This document shows, in pieces, positions 45,701-58,268 of a stretch of 64,000 nucleotides of DNA. The notes under the pieces are model-generated. The model did not search any database, was not told the origin of the DNA, and was given only the letters and a program-made list of their open reading frames with translations. Source of the DNA: Cavia porcellus (lineage: Eukaryota > Chordata > Mammalia > Rodentia > Caviidae); NCBI RefSeq assembly GCF_034190915.1, contig NW_026947496.1:30376001-30440000 (forward strand). The letters are read 5' to 3'. Each line of letters begins with the position of its first letter. Positions within the stretch are counted from its first letter, which is position 1. Position numbers and translations under genes: made by a program.

Positions 45701-47650
45701 TGGACAAGAGAAACACATATCAAGATCAAATATAAAATTTGTTATTTAATGACCACTGTTTGTATCCACTTCGTGAACTTAGATTGCAGCACCCAGATTG
45801 CAGAGCCAGAATTACTTTTTGAATCTTAAGGAAGGCCTCAGAGATACAAGATAGGAGCTGTGATACCCAGTGTGCCACTGACCTCACAGTATCAACTAAA
45901 GTGGTTGATTTGGCTTGACACATTTGCAAATCAAATTCTAGCTGGTAGAAATACAGAAATATCATGTATATTAATCATGCAAAACCCCAGATCTCCCTTT
46001 ACCTGATCCCCTTTCTCCCATATCCCCTCTCTCCCCAGAGGTCCTCAGTTCCTCACATTCATTCTAAGTGAAATCTCAGTCCAGATGCTGAGCTAGCATT
46101 GCACACAGCTTGTGAGCCCATGAATGTTCTAAAACTAGACATAGCCATGGAGAAAAGGAATTCAGTATATGGTCTACCTCCTTGTCACTTCAGAGTCTAA
46201 TTGATAGAGATAAGGGCAGGGTCACTAGGAGTAGGATTGCCTTTTGGACACTCTCAAATAATCTCTAAACTTGGCCTTATGTGACTGAAAGCCACCTCAA
46301 CCAGGCTGTTCCTGTAATGGGGCACAGTGAAAGGTCCAGGTCCCCTCAGTCCCAGTTCCTTTACTGCCATTGAGTCAATTCTCATCTTTACCCCAAATTA
46401 ATTGCCCAGGGGCTAGTGAAGGCCACGAGTTTCAATTTTAAAATGTAATTGATAGAAAGGGATTGATTTTTAATTTAAAAAACTAGTTATTTAGGTAACA
46501 TAATGGATTTTTTTCTAATAAAAATGTTGGTAGAAAAGAGCAAGGATCAAAGAGAGTTTGTAAGAGAATTTTCTGGTAAATACCACAATATCTGAAATTT
46601 ATGAGCCACACTCACAGAATGAAAACTATTTCACCTATTGTCCTGACCTGTTTCATTGTCTTTTGATCAAATTGCAAAGCAAATGCATAAAAAAAAAATC
46701 ATGTCTCTTTTATCTCATACCAACTGTGGTAGGCAGGTACTGGGTGGGGTGTCATTGTTCTTATTCATTGGAGAGAGGCACAAAAAGAGATTTGCAAGAG
46801 TCTTTGTCTAAGGTGGTGGGGAAACAATTACTCCTAGGTGTCTTAAGCCTCAGTCTCAACCTCAGTAGGGATCCACTGGTCGGGTTACTCCTTTCTGTGC
46901 AACAAAGAAAAGCAGCAGTTATTAATTCCTTCCCATGAAAGCCAGTTCTCACCATGTGCATGTGAGAGGACCATGCAGATCCACAGGCTCAGGTAGGGGA
47001 CCTCTATGAGACCCCACCCTGAATTTCTACTCGATTGCCTGTCTCTGAGAGGCCAGCAGAATCTATACCGCACAGCTCTTTGGGAGTGGCAGCCCCTAGT
47101 GCGACCTGCTCTGTCCCTACTATGTGAGATAAGAATGCAGAATAAGTTTACAGGACTGACTGAAACTTTACCAGGACCTGTGCTGACCATAGAAGAGAGT
47201 GCATAAGAGAGAAAGCATAGGTGCATAGGAGTCTCTTCCACTGACCTGAGGGTGGTGAGGAGTTGCTTATATAAAGCATGAGTGGTCTACACAAGCACAC
47301 TCCCTGCATTTTGAGAACCTGCTAGAGAACTTTTCCAGTAATGAGGGGCAGTTGCAGGCCCAGGGTGGGATCACAGAAGTGGCTGCAGGGTGGACTCATC
47401 TGGGAAAAACCAAAGGTTCAAGCCTGCTCTGGCTGAGGCAGGTTCTCCTGGAACAAGAGAGTGACCATGACCTCAGCTGTTATGGCAGTTTCCAGAACTT
47501 TAGGAAAAGCTGCTTGGTTGACAGCTGCCTTCTTTCTCCAAATATATCTGATATCACAGCTACTACTGCTTTTGAGGAGTTTCCAGGAAGGCTGATGCAT
47601 TGGTCATGAACCATTGGAGTTTTGGAGCTTTGGAGACATTCACAGTTGCC
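42790..47650. other. Intergenic, no gene seen; TG-rich stretch
   Basis: No gene, and few recognised repeats. 44600-44760 is a degenerate (TGTG/TATG)n stretch. The antisense frame at 44658-45068 and the + frame at 44617-44868 come from it. An old repeat may lie in 45700-46000 but I cannot name it. Confidence 0.45.
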
Positions 47651-47817
47651 TGTGCCCCATCTTTCCCTGTCAGGTATTTCTATCTTCTCCTACAAGGTGG
47701 TGCGTACCATGCACCCTGGGGTCTCTTGCTACTCGTGGGTGACTTTGGGGCTCTAGCGTGTGCCAGCAGGAGCCAGTTTAGAGGGCTGTGGTGCCCTGCC
47801 TGCTCCTGCCACTTTAT

Positions 47818-47922
47818 TTATTTATTTAGTCTTTTTCCTTTTTATCGTTACCGGGGATCAAACTCACGACTGCCTGCTTATAAGGCAGGCGCTTATGCCA
47901 CTGAGCTAAACCTCCAGCCCCA
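47818..47922 (-). mobile_element. Young ID-type SINE with target-site duplication
   Basis: TTTATTTATTTAGTC, TTTTTCCTTTTTATCGTTACC, GGGGATCAAACTCACGACTG, AAGGCAGGCGCTTA and GAGCTAAACCTCCAGCCCC. 'CTCCTGCCACTTTA' lies on both sides. Its 3' tail is again GATAAAAAGGAAAAAGAC when read on the - strand. Confidence 0.92.
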
Positions 47923-48189
47923 CTCCTGCCACTTTAGGCACCACCTTATAAAAAGGCAGAGAGCAGAAGAGGTATGATGGCACATGGTCTGTCCTGGCCC
48001 CTTTTGGCTAAGGCAGGAGGGAAAGGCAGCCTTGATTCTTTCTATCTTACTAAGGATAAGAAAAACCCTCCTACACACAATGGATATGAAACCCACAGAA
48101 CACAGAGTTGGGAAGTTGTAGGGTGAAGTCCTGAGACGTTTGTCTTCTACTTCCTGCAGGGCCAGCTTTTCTCCCTCTCACCTCCATCC

Positions 48190-48525
48190 TATGACAATTA
48201 GGATGGAGTGTCCATTTGATTGGTTTTGGGAGCTGCCCAGGAGACTGGTACAATGCACTTATAGGAATGTCTGGGTGAGTCATAGTGGTACAGCTTTGGC
48301 ATGTATGTTTGGTCCTCACCCCTTCCTCTCTGGAGCTGTCTTCCTGCTCTGCTACCCAGCTGTGATGAACTAAGCAACATTGCTCTGCCCATCCCTTCTG
48401 CCAAGATGTTCCTATGGAGCTAACTCATCACAGATTAAATTCCCTTAAAATGTGAGCCAAATTAAACCACCTTTAAGATGTGGGTGTCAGGTATTACATC
48501 CAGCAACGGAAATTCTCAAATATCC
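48190..48525 (+). mobile_element. MaLR-like LTR fragment (MST/ORR1 type)
   Basis: 'aaaatgtgagccaaattaaaccacctttaagatgtgggtgtcaggtattacatccagcaacgg' follows the 3' end of MaLR LTRs (gagccaaataaacc...ttatcacagcaacgg). The 5' boundary is not clear. Confidence 0.5.
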
Positions 48526-48529
48526 CCAC

Positions 48530-49065
48530 ACCATGGCTACTCTTCCAGGCCCTGCTGTGTATTCTGAAGCCAGATCCTCCCCAGTCACTGTCTGGGATCT
48601 CTACTTCCCACTGACCATCTCGCCATCCCTGCTCCTACCTCTTATTACTATGGAAGTTCTCAAGCAGGTCTGCAAAATGTTTAAGCTTTGTGTGTGCAGG
48701 CCCCACCTCGTCTATATAAGCAACTCCTCATACCCTGTGGTCAAGAGAGCAGGCTTCCCTCCTGAGCACCACCCGCCAGCTCTGCCTAGCTCCCAATAAA
48801 GCCTCTCTTGGGTGGTCCTGTAGACCCACTCCTGGCGGTGGTGAGGAGGGAGGGTCTGGAGGGGACTGAGTTTTTCCTCCTGGCTCCTCCCTTGGAATGG
48901 TCCAGTCTTGCCTGGCAGAATTCTCTGCTCAGAGCTCTGAGCTCCCCAACGATCCCTCCTCCCTACCAGGCCCCAGCTGATAAGAGCCTCTGCTTCCCGC
49001 TGATCCCTCTGGCGTTCCCACAGCTCACTGGGCTCCTTAATCCTGTTCTATGTTTTTAGATAGCT
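48530..49065 (+). mobile_element. Probable solo LTR or LTR fragment
   Basis: It has the layout of a retroviral LTR: TATATAAG at 48713-48720, AATAAA 80 bases downstream at 48795-48800 in a pyrimidine-rich context, and 'tcttgggtggtcctgtagac' after it. Purely non-coding. Its ends and family are not recognised, so the call rests on this arrangement alone. Confidence 0.45.
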
Positions 49066-51620
49066 GCCACTTCAGTCTCTTCAGGAGTCCCTTTGAGCTT
49101 GTCACTTCTTTTCTGCTGGGATGCTGACTGATCCCAGCATCGTCATCCTCCCATGTTACTGTCTCAGGTCACCCATAAAATCTGAGGAAAAAGAAAAATC
49201 TGAACCAAAGACAAAACAGAAGCAATGGGATATACTTGGGGAGAACACAACCACAGTGCCCTGAATGCTGACCTCCCCTAAGGGGAATTCAGGCTGGTGT
49301 CTGGGGACCAGCGCCTATTGCAAAAGAACTCATGCAGAAATGACTAACATAAATATCATGCCTTGCACAGTTATACAAAGACACACAACTTCTGCAGACA
49401 CATGCCCTGCTTTAGATGTAAGTGATATTAAAACACAGCACAGAGAAGGTGGTGAAGGTGTGAACTGGGGGCAGCAAGGAAGGAAGACCAGTTAGAGACC
49501 GGAAGTTGCTGTCTGCTCCAGATTCTGAAGAACAGACTCGCCTGTATTTCCAGAACAAAGACATATGTTCTGGGGATGAAGAGTGTTCTCTGCAAGAGAA
49601 GCCAAAACAGACCTGAGACTAAAAAGAAGCCTCCAATCATTGAATGAAAACCTCAGATTATTTAAGTTATAGAGTTCAATTGAGCAAGGACAATCTTTAC
49701 AGCCTCCAGAACCAGCCCTTGACGTAGCTCAGGCAGCTTTTATGTGCAGAAACAGAAGCGGGGTACTGATATAGCCTCACTAGTGTCAGCCTGGGGTCTT
49801 GCCCTGTTTGTGTTGGTGGCCGACTGGGACTGCTGAAGCCTTGCTGCAGAACTTGTGACTCCTAAATTAGACTATCAGCCAGCTCACCTGCTGTGTTAGG
49901 CTCTGGTTACTGCTGAGGGTCCAGTGTGATGTCCTCAGGCCACTGTCACTTCATTGATCACAGTTCAGTGGTTTGCTATTTGTTCATTAGTTACTAGGTT
50001 TTAGCTTTTTGTCATATAACCTATTTTGGTTCTTAAAAGAAACTGTCTTAATGTCATAAAGCTATTATGAATAGCACAACAGATTTTTAGAATGGTTTAC
50101 TAGGCAGTCCCTGATAGTCCATCTAAATGTAGGGCTCGCTTTTTTCTTTCCCTTCTTCTTGCTAAGAGCCAGATTTTAAGGAGCTTTAATGGAAAATGGC
50201 ATCTTGCCAGAAATATGTAGCAGTTACAGCTCTTTTGCATCTTTGTGTGTGATATTAAACAAACAATAAAAAACTCACAGTGTGCTAATATATGTAAAGC
50301 TCAAGCACACGGCTGGTTCCCATGAGTGCCACTATGTGCCTGCCAGCATTATTATGGTGGTTGTGATTTTACTTTGACAACAATTTTCCAACACAGGCCA
50401 GGGTTGAAGACCCAGGTTGGTCCTCCACAGTGGGCTGCTACCCTGGTAGTGCAACCCCAGTCCTCTCCACTCAAATGGGAGTTTGTTGGTGTGACCACCT
50501 TGCACCTTCTGGAGGGTCTCGCCATCTTGCAGAGACCAGGATGCCACTGAAGGACTATGACCAAGCAGGTACTTCGGAGCATAGCGGCTCCCGGCTAAAG
50601 CCCAGCTACACCTTCCACTCACGCTTTGGCAGCTCAGAAAGTGGCATGAAATCACATGCAGCACTGCCAGACCACTGGACAGAAAACAGAAATAAGAGGA
50701 GGGAAAGTCACCACTGGTTTTGGTTTGGGCATGTTACCCAATGACCAGGAACCTTAAACAGATTGTATCACCAAGAACCTTACATTAAACAAGGACTTAA
50801 CCTAAAGATTAGCTGTTAAAATTAGTTGTTGTTCAGCAATTCAGTTGGGTACTTTTAATTTTGCCCTTTTTATTTCCCTCAAAAGTTTCCAAGTCTTTGT
50901 AAGGTTCTAATTCACTTGCTCATTTTCCAAATATGAAGCTTGTTTTTATTTTTGGCTCATGTCAAGATGTAATTTAATTCATCATTGCAGTTAGCATTTT
51001 TAGATGCACCATACATCATAGTGGGAAAGACCTATGATGTTTCTAAATAGAAACAAGATTCACAAGAAGCCATGTTGCCTCCAACATGTAGAGACAGTAC
51101 CTCTTTTTAGGCATGGATCCATAACTTTTTTATTAGTTTAAAAACAAAATAAAATGCAATTGTTCCCCTTTGAAGTGACTTTAACAAAGAAACTTATTTA
51201 ATTCAACTTCAGTGGAAAAGACCATTAATAAGCAAAAAAACCCTTCAAGACTTAAAATACGATATCAATTTATTTGGATGTGATTCTGCTAGTGTTCCTG
51301 ATCACTCACGATGCCCTGGCACAATTCTAGGCACTATAAAGCCAAAGACAACCCAAGGGCCCTGTCCTCAGGAGGCCTACACGTCCATCCCAGAGAGCAA
51401 GTTCAGAAGGCCTCTAGCATAATGAGGAGGTTTCAGGGCTGGTAGCAGCAGCTTGGGTCTATCCCTGTAGTACACCACTACTGATGGCTGCTTGGACAAG
51501 ATCTTATCCTTTGGAGGTCACTCATTGGTCCTCTGTGTCCTACAGATAATGTTTGGGGAAAAAGATCCTATCTTCATTGTTCTTTTATTTTGACCAAAAA
51601 ACAAGGCTCAACTTATCTCT
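49066..51620. other. Intergenic, no gene seen
   Basis: No gene. Overlapping + and - frames at 50326-50744 have no recognisable domain. A fragment 'aattctaggcactataaagccaaag' (51323-51347) resembles an ancient MIR/L2-like repeat. Confidence 0.45.
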
Positions 51621-51624
51621 TTAT

Positions 51625-51725
51625 AGAAGAGAAAGGAAGGAAGAGAGAGAGGAGAGGATAAAAGAAGGAAGAGAGAAGAAAAGATGAAAGGAGAGGAAAG
51701 GATAAAGGAAGGAAGAAGGAAAGAG
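51625..51725 (+). repeat. Purine-rich (GGAA/GAGA)n tract
   Basis: GGAAGGAAGAGAGAGAGGAG-type sequence, almost entirely A and G on this strand. Confidence 0.8.
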
Positions 51726-51729
51726 GGTG

Positions 51730-52225
51730 TCATAGCTTTCTCATCACTGGGACAGAATACTAGACACTCGCAGTTTAAAGAAAAAGAAGTTTAATTTGCC
51801 TCACATTTCATGGGACTCAGTCCATGACTGGTGGCTCCAATGCACAATGGCATGGTAGAAGGACATGACAGAGTATAGTAACAGAGCCCCAGATATAGCT
51901 CAGGGGCACAGTGCTTGCCTAGCGAGTGTGAAGTCATGAGTTCAATTCTCAGTACCCTAAATAAATAAATCTACCATATTCAGATTATAGCAGCTCAACC
52001 CATGGTAACCAGGAAGCACAGAAAAGGGAAGAGCCAGGGATGAGAAGACCTACTTCCAGGTCTCCCCTGCAGTGACCAGCCTCTAATCAGTCCCATCTCC
52101 TAATAGTACATTCATCCATGAATTCCTAAATTGACCAACTGATGAGTATGCAACTCATATCACCTTCCTAAAAGCCTTACCTCTGAAGACATGAGACTTT
52201 GGGAGTCATTTTAGATCTGAACCAT
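51730..52225 (+). repeat. Dispersed repeat (same family as 335-720) interrupted by an ID element
   Basis: 'gctttctcatcactgggacagaatac', 'agtttaatttgcctcacatttc', 'actcagtccatgactggtggctcc' lead to the ID at 51887-51970, then 'gacctacttccaggtctcccctgcag' and 'gggagtcattttagatctgaaccataatag'. The three members show the family has a conserved front and back. Confidence 0.55.
51887..51970 (+). mobile_element. ID-type SINE
   Basis: GCCCCAGATATAGCTCAGGGG, TTGCCTAGCGAGTGTGAAG, GAGTTCAATTCTCAGTACCC and an AAAT tail. The middle is closer to classical ID ('gcctagc') than to the young copies. Confidence 0.8.
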
Positions 52226-52239
52226 AATAGAAGGAAAAT

Positions 52240-52560
52240 GTTATGGGCTGAGCTATGTCCTTCAAAATTCATAGGTTGAAGTGTTAACCCCTAGGAACTC
52301 AGAATATATTTATATTTGGAGATGGGGTCTTTTAAAAACTAATAAAGTTAAAATTAATTCTTTAGGGTGGCCCTAAGTCCAGTTTCAATGATGTCCTTTT
52401 GGGAAGATGAGATTAAGACATAGCTACACATAAGGGGACAACCAATGCCAGTTCCCCTACATGCCAACCCTTTGGGTCAGGCTTTGGGACACTGACATGA
52501 ACCGAGGGAATTTATCAACCTGAGCCTTCCCCCTTTATGTTGGAAGCTCAGTGGCCCTTG
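52240..52560 (+). repeat. Ancient mammalian LTR-like repeat, 5' part (MaLR/MLT-like)
   Basis: 'gttatgggctgagctatgtccttcaaaattcataggttgaag', 'tatttggagatggggtctttt', 'agggtggccctaagtccagtttc' are the same order as in 3955 and 23030. The later part is diverged. Confidence 0.55.
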
Positions 52561-54699
52561 TACTCCTCCTGACCTAGAGCTAGATGTTTTTCTCAGCCTG
52601 CTTTGGTGAACACCTCTCTTGGCCAATTGGATTCCTAAAACACCCTGGAACATAAAATCCCTCTATATGAGTCATATTCCTGCTAGGTCTGCCTGGCCAG
52701 GAGCACCCTCAGTGGATATGATACTGTGTGGATGTGACAAGAGAGGACACCAGGAATTGAGAGTGGAGGTGGGAGTTGAATAATCCTGGGACAAAGCGTA
52801 TAGTAAGATCACTGTGACATTCTGGTGGACACTATGGAAGGATTATATCCTATGGAAGGAGGTCCTTTGCCTTGTTCCAGAAGCTGGAACTGGTGATGGT
52901 GTTCAGGGAAGGTCTAGAATCAAAGTCTGAGAGACATGACCCACCAGCCAGCATGTCCCTGTGAGTACTGTGGAATGTGGATATGGAGAGGAAGCTCAGA
53001 GTTATGTGAGATGAAAGTGCTTATCCTCAATCCAAACTGCTGGTAGCCTTGTGCTGTGTGTCCTGAGACTTCTGAGAGGCCCAGAGGCAGGGGCACAGCT
53101 GCTTTCCCTCCTTGCATCTGATCCTCTGTGAATGTGGTCATGTTTCCTCCTGTGCTGTGCCTGTACCTCTGAATGGCCCACAGGCCACCCCTGCCTTCAG
53201 TCAGCAAGTGCTTGGCTAGAACCATGACCACACAGCGTGGCATTTACAAAGCTGAGTCCACCTGCCAGCTGGTGGCCAATGGCTGGTGGTATCTATGGTC
53301 TTAGGCCAGTGTGCCTGTTCTTGAGTGCCCTTGGGTGCTGCTGTAAGTTGAGTTGGCTTCTTTCCTTCAAACCTTATTGGGTAATCAAGTGACAAGGGCC
53401 AAGAGTGGGCAGTCCCACTGGCCACCTCTACATGGCACCTGCAAGTAGCACTCACCATGCTGTCATCAAGCTGCTTCCTTTCTGTGGGGATACAGCCTGC
53501 TGTCGCATGAACTGCTGCCTGACAATGATCACATGAACTGCTGCCTGACAGTGATCACATCACTGTGAGGAGCACTTTGCTCCATAACAAAGATGTTTAC
53601 AGCATCTGTGGTCCCTTTACTTGCAGAGAACAAGACTGAGTACATAGACAGTCAAGGGTGGGCTGAGAGGGTGATAAAAAGGGAGACATGGGCAGCTTGC
53701 TAAAAAATTTCCAAGTACCTTTCATTTTGCCATGGTTCAATTTTGCTTTGTTTCAGAAAGCATTAGCATATAAAATTCAATTTGGCATTCCTCCTCCCTA
53801 GATTAGAAGTTAATGAATTTCTTTTCTACTTGATCTGGCCACAGGCTATTTCATTAGGTAAATACAAGTTTTATTAGTTTTAGTGGCCTCATAATTACAC
53901 AGGGTGGCAGACTCTTGTATGAACAGGTAGGATGTTTTTTCCATCCAGTTCAATCTTTGTTTCCCTTGAGAGATCCACATGGCCCTGCCCACTTACGTGG
54001 CACATAACTATGGAACGAATAGCATCGTGACTACATGGTGGCACTGTCCTCCCATTTCTCCTGGGGTAACCAGGATGGTATACTCCAACAAGGGCCCCCC
54101 TGGGATTTGTGTGATTGGAGTACCCAAGAAGCTTCAGCCAAAACCCATCAGGCCCTTGCAGAACCTGATGAGTGTGATGAATTGATGGATCGCAGTTCCC
54201 TTGCCATTTGTTTTGCATAAAGGAAAAATTTCAGATCCATTATGTGACTAGTTTAAAACACAAATAATTCTTTGCTCCTGCTGGTAGCTTTTAAGACAAG
54301 TGGAAGAAATGATTGTTCTAAATGGCATTTGAATTGTACAGCTAAAATCCAATTTGATCTACCGCTTCACGGTTTTAAAACATTCAGGATGACAGCTGTG
54401 TGCAACACGGGTGGAGCTCACAAATAAAATGTGGAGCAAAAGGATCTGCAGCCAGAACACTGTGCTATCCTGTTTACACCATAATACTTTAAAGAACACC
54501 AGACACAACTGAGCTGTGGTGTGGGAAGACCAGAGAGGCAGAATGCTGACTGTTGGGTGGAGAAGGGGCACAAAGAGAGGAACTGAGCCCTGGAGAGGTT
54601 CCTGTGCTAGGTCTGCTCCCTCCCTACAGTCACTGAAAGTTGTGTACTTTTCTTGTTAATAATTTGTGCTTCCATACAAAAGTTGAACAGAAAATAATG
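52561..54699. other. Intergenic, no gene seen
   Basis: No recognised gene. A 107-codon antisense frame at 53895-54218 has no recognisable motif. A 26-base tandem duplication is at 53506-53557. Confidence 0.45.
53506..53557 (+). repeat. Tandem duplication of 26 bases
   Basis: CATGAACTGCTGCCTGACAA then TGATCA is repeated at once with one base changed (A to G). There are two units only. Confidence 0.9.
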
Positions 54700-54840
54700 A
54701 GATAGAGAATTCATATTTACATAAATTATTTCACTTAGTGAGATAAGTGACAACAACCTATAGATGGGGAAGTAGAGAGAGGACTCTGCTCTGGAGCTGT
54801 CGTAGGTCTGCAGAACTAACTGCTATGTCTACTCCTCACC
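54700..54840 (+). mobile_element. Possible MIR fragment
   Basis: 'tttacataaattatttcacttag', 'gacaacaacctatagatggggaag' resemble the central and 3' part of MIR. Heavily decayed. Confidence 0.5.
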
Positions 54841-55128
54841 GGAGGTAGATCCAGTTGGCACTTCCCTGCACCCTACCGCTCCTCTCACCCTTTTTCATCC
54901 TGCCACACACAGGTGAGCTCACCCAATCATGTGCTGGCAACACTGGAAAGACAGAAAACAAGACTCTCTTGATACTGAGTCTGTTAAGAAGAGAAAAAAA
55001 GATACAAAGTGTCCCTCACACCCATCAGCAGTGGGACACCAGGACCTGGATAGTATACTCCCAAAGATTGCTCTGCCAGTGTGTGTGGCTTTGTCTTGCT
55101 CCAGCTGGGTGTGGGTGCTGTCATAGAT

Positions 55129-55164
55129 GAGTTGTTAAAGGAATTGTTAAAGGAGTTGTTAAAG
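55129..55164 (+). repeat. 12-base tandem repeat, three units
   Basis: GAGTTGTTAAAG, GAATTGTTAAAG, GAGTTGTTAAAG in a row. Confidence 0.92.
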
Positions 55165-55964
55165 ACTCAAGAGATAGCATTTTCCCAGGATATAGTTCTG
55201 TCTTGGGAATGTCTGATGGATCTTTTTCTTTCACGGCCAAATTTGTGAGTCTTGGACAGCCAGTTGTAGTCGACAAATGTCTGCAGTAAACTTTCCTCTG
55301 ACCACTGCACAGGGATGGCCCCAGTTCTCCTCATCATGTGAACCATAGTTGTAACCGTTCATTGCCCATTATGGAACTGGCTGGCCTTGCACCGGGGATC
55401 TCAGTACCTCTGAGCTGGTGCCTGAGCACAGGCTGAAGGGATAGCTTTTCTTTCTTATTTGTTCTTCTCCAATGACATGGGCCTGGCTTCTCTTCTACTG
55501 AATGTATATGGGTTCCCTATCTCACAAGGTTTCCCATTAACCATAGCTACAAATCTTTGTTCCTTGCCAAATTCCCACTAACATGACAACAAACAAATGA
55601 GATGAAGATTATAAGTTTACCAGGATGAAGAGAATCGTAGGGATGACATAGAAGACAAAGAGACATCATCAAATTTTGGCAAATGAAATGAGATCTGAGG
55701 TTGGTGGCTGATCAGTAAGACAGAGAGAATAAACCTCCACAGAAAAGGCACAGGTAAGAAGCAGAGCTGCAGAGGATTGGGAGACCCAGTGCCTTGGAAA
55801 GTAGATGACTGATGATTGTTAGATCATTTTTTTCATGCCTAAATATTGTAATCTGAACAACTACTTTCAATATACAATATATTAACTAGTATTAATTTTT
55901 TAAATTCTGTATCATTTTTATCTCTTCTCTTGTTTCATTTAAAAAAAAAAAAAAAAAAAAGGAA

Positions 55965-56070
55965 ACCAGGTAGGGCGACACATGCCCTTGGAGCCAGTTC
56001 CTTGGGAGGCTGAAGTTGGACTGCTTGAGTCCAAGAGTTTGAAACCAGCCAGGCAATACAGCATAGAGTC
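55965..56070 (+). mobile_element. 7SL-derived monomer SINE (FLAM/B1-like)
   Basis: Follows a 20-base A run. 'gggaggctgaagttggactgcttgagtccaagagtttgaaaccagcc' matches the 7SL/Alu-type left monomer, with the ancestral GCTTGAGTCCAAGAGTTTGA and no B1 duplication. Confidence 0.65.
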
Positions 56071-57020
56071 ATTGATAATGCGTATAAGGGACAGCCTGAC
56101 ACATCTTTCCTCACTCCCTGCTCTGCCTCCTCCATTAATGTACACCATGAGGAAGAGAAGTGGAACCACACAGGTGCTGGACTTGAGAAGGAACAGAGCT
56201 GAGAAAAGAGCAAGTGAAATCTTGCTCCCAGGGGTCCCCTCCAGGGTTCCCCCCAGCCACTTCCCTCTGTTCAGCTCTGTGATGACATGGACTCCTGGCT
56301 GGAGACTCTGAATGGCCCAGTGAGCAGCTATAGAGGAGAGCACAGGAGCTTCTCCAGGCAGACACCCCTCATATCCAGCACAAAACCAGTGCCAGCTTTG
56401 CACTGAGTCCAGGCAGCCGCTAGTGCCCCTCTGTGTTAACTCCCCAACGATGTTGCTGGACACCTGGGATGCTTCTACCATTAAGAGCAAGTATCTCCAC
56501 AGGTGAAGAAAAGGTACTGAAGAAATAAGAGGGACAATGCAGGAAGAAACAGACTGTCACAAACAGCATCGAGAGATAAGAATTTGTATCCATGCAACAA
56601 GAGCAACATGCTATTTTTAGAAACCTTCAGAAAACAAGCAAGAGTGCTTGGAAATTAAAAATATGCAGAAGTACAAATTCCAAAAAATGTTTTGCTTGTT
56701 AACAGAACAACAGTGTTATTGAAGCTGTCACTAATCCCAAAGCCAGTTGAAAAAGGGCCCATACTATCCAGTCTCGTGTCCTCTGGACTCAGGTGGGTTA
56801 GCAGGGCAGAGGGCTAGCGAGGCTCTGGGAGCTGCTGTTCACACATGCAGTCTCAAACTTAAGCATTCACTGTTGTTGCTGCTTCTCTGCCCAGGTGGAG
56901 ACTGTAGGCCTGGCACAGAAATAGTGAGAGCTGGACTTAGAAAGGCAGCTAAACCCGTGGTCTGAACTCCTGAGGTTTCTGGGTTTCTAGGACTGGATCA
57001 ATGACCATACATACAATTGT
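56071..57020. other. Intergenic, no gene seen
   Basis: Frames at 55939-56490 overlap the SINE and are unsupported. Confidence 0.45.
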
Positions 57021-57021
57021 T

Positions 57022-57100
57022 TGTTTTGCAGCACTGGGGAACTCAGGGCTTTGTACATGATAAGCAAGAATTGTACCACTGAGGTACATCCTTATCTCTA
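57022..57100 (-). mobile_element. Old ID-type SINE
   Basis: The + strand has 'tttgcagcactggggaactcagggctttgtacatg', 'aagcaagaattgtaccactgaggtac', a diverged reverse-complement ID. Confidence 0.6.
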
Positions 57101-57112
57101 TCAAGCAACAGC

Positions 57113-57275
57113 TTTTTTTTTTTTTTTTTTTTTGTCATTTTGAGACAAGGTCTCACTCTGTAATTCAGGCTGGCCTTGAACTCACTACATTTCCCAGGTT
57201 AGCCTCAAGCCCACAGCAATCATGCCTCAGCCTCCCATGAGCTGAGATTACAGACATGTGCCACCATGCCTTGGC
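57113..57275 (-). mobile_element. B1 SINE with internal duplication
   Basis: T-run, 'gagacaaggtctcactctgtaattcaggctggcc', 'cccaggttagcctcaagccc', 'gcctcagcctcc', 'atgtgccaccatgcc'. It directly follows the ID copy. Confidence 0.82.
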
Positions 57276-58268
57276 TAAGTGACAGTTTTTATCTTGAACA
57301 TCTAAACATTGAGTGAAGCAGCTATGCTGGAGATGTGCATGGCCCAGTCATGAACGGAGCTTGCTGGCTGGGGGCTTCTCTGAGACCTTGTCTGTTCTGG
57401 GAAACCTCGTGGCAACCTCAGGTTGAATTTCACAATGAGCCTGGAGAGCTGGCCTGGGTTTGGCTTGGTGCTCAGGAGGGAAGCCTGTACTATCATGTCT
57501 GGAGGAGGGAGGTTCAGTGGCTTCTTTCATTGTGAACAGGGCATTCTTCAGGGCAGTGACCTGACCCAAAATGTCCTGCTGGAGACCCATTAGCCAGGTC
57601 TGGTTCCTGTTCACAGACATTTGCTCTCTTAGTACCCTCTCCATATGAAGAGCATGGTGTACTCAAGAACAGAGTTCTCAGGCTCAACCCCCTGACTGCA
57701 TCAGCAAAGCTCAGTTTCCCACAACCACAGGCAGACTCTGTTACTACTGCTTCTGTCTCCTGGAAGCCAGAGGCATAGACTGCTCCTGAGAAATGTGTGA
57801 CCAGGGGTTTTTTGTGTTTCTGGGGTTTTGTTCTAAAACTCAGGAATCTTAACAAGATTTCTCAAGGCCCTTTTCTGCCCCAGGACTTCAGTCTCTATGG
57901 TTCCTGGCTTCCAAATGGGGGCTGTCTGCCTGCACAGCTGCTTTTCTATTGCCAAGGGGCAGGATTGCTTTCTCCTCCATCATTCACTTTATCATCCTAA
58001 CACTTACTGAGCACCTGCTGTGTACCAGCTACCATTACTCATGGGGCAAAATGGGGCAGGAGGCTCAAATCTCAGGAAGCCTTTTCGCTGTGGATGAGAA
58101 AGACAGATGTCATAATGCCAAAAGTAGTTTCTAATATCTTTCCAGCAGAGGAAAAGGAGGAACAATGTTTGGTTTTTAGAGAAAGGTGATTAAGGACTAC
58201 CACAGCCTATTTCTAATGGCCTTGTTCTTATTTCTCTATTCTCTGTGCTTAAGTAAAACACTCCAACT
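57276..58268. other. Intergenic, no gene seen
   Basis: A 98-codon frame (57348-57644, - strand) holds a heptad-like stretch but has no other support. A fragment 'cttactgagcacctgctgtgtaccagc' (58001-58027) resembles an ancient MIR/L2-like repeat. Confidence 0.4.

Noticed and set aside
53895..54218. 107-codon - strand frame as a coding exon or pseudogene
   Set aside because: No domain recognised, no splice or polyadenylation context. The + strand is open over the same region too.
55939..56490. 183-codon - strand frame
   Set aside because: Its end is made by an A-run and a 7SL-derived SINE. No recognisable motif.
57348..57644. 98-codon - strand frame with a heptad-like segment, considered as an endogenous retroviral env remnant
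   Set aside because: No other retroviral feature (cysteine motif, membrane anchor, LTR) is visible nearby, and one helical stretch is not enough.
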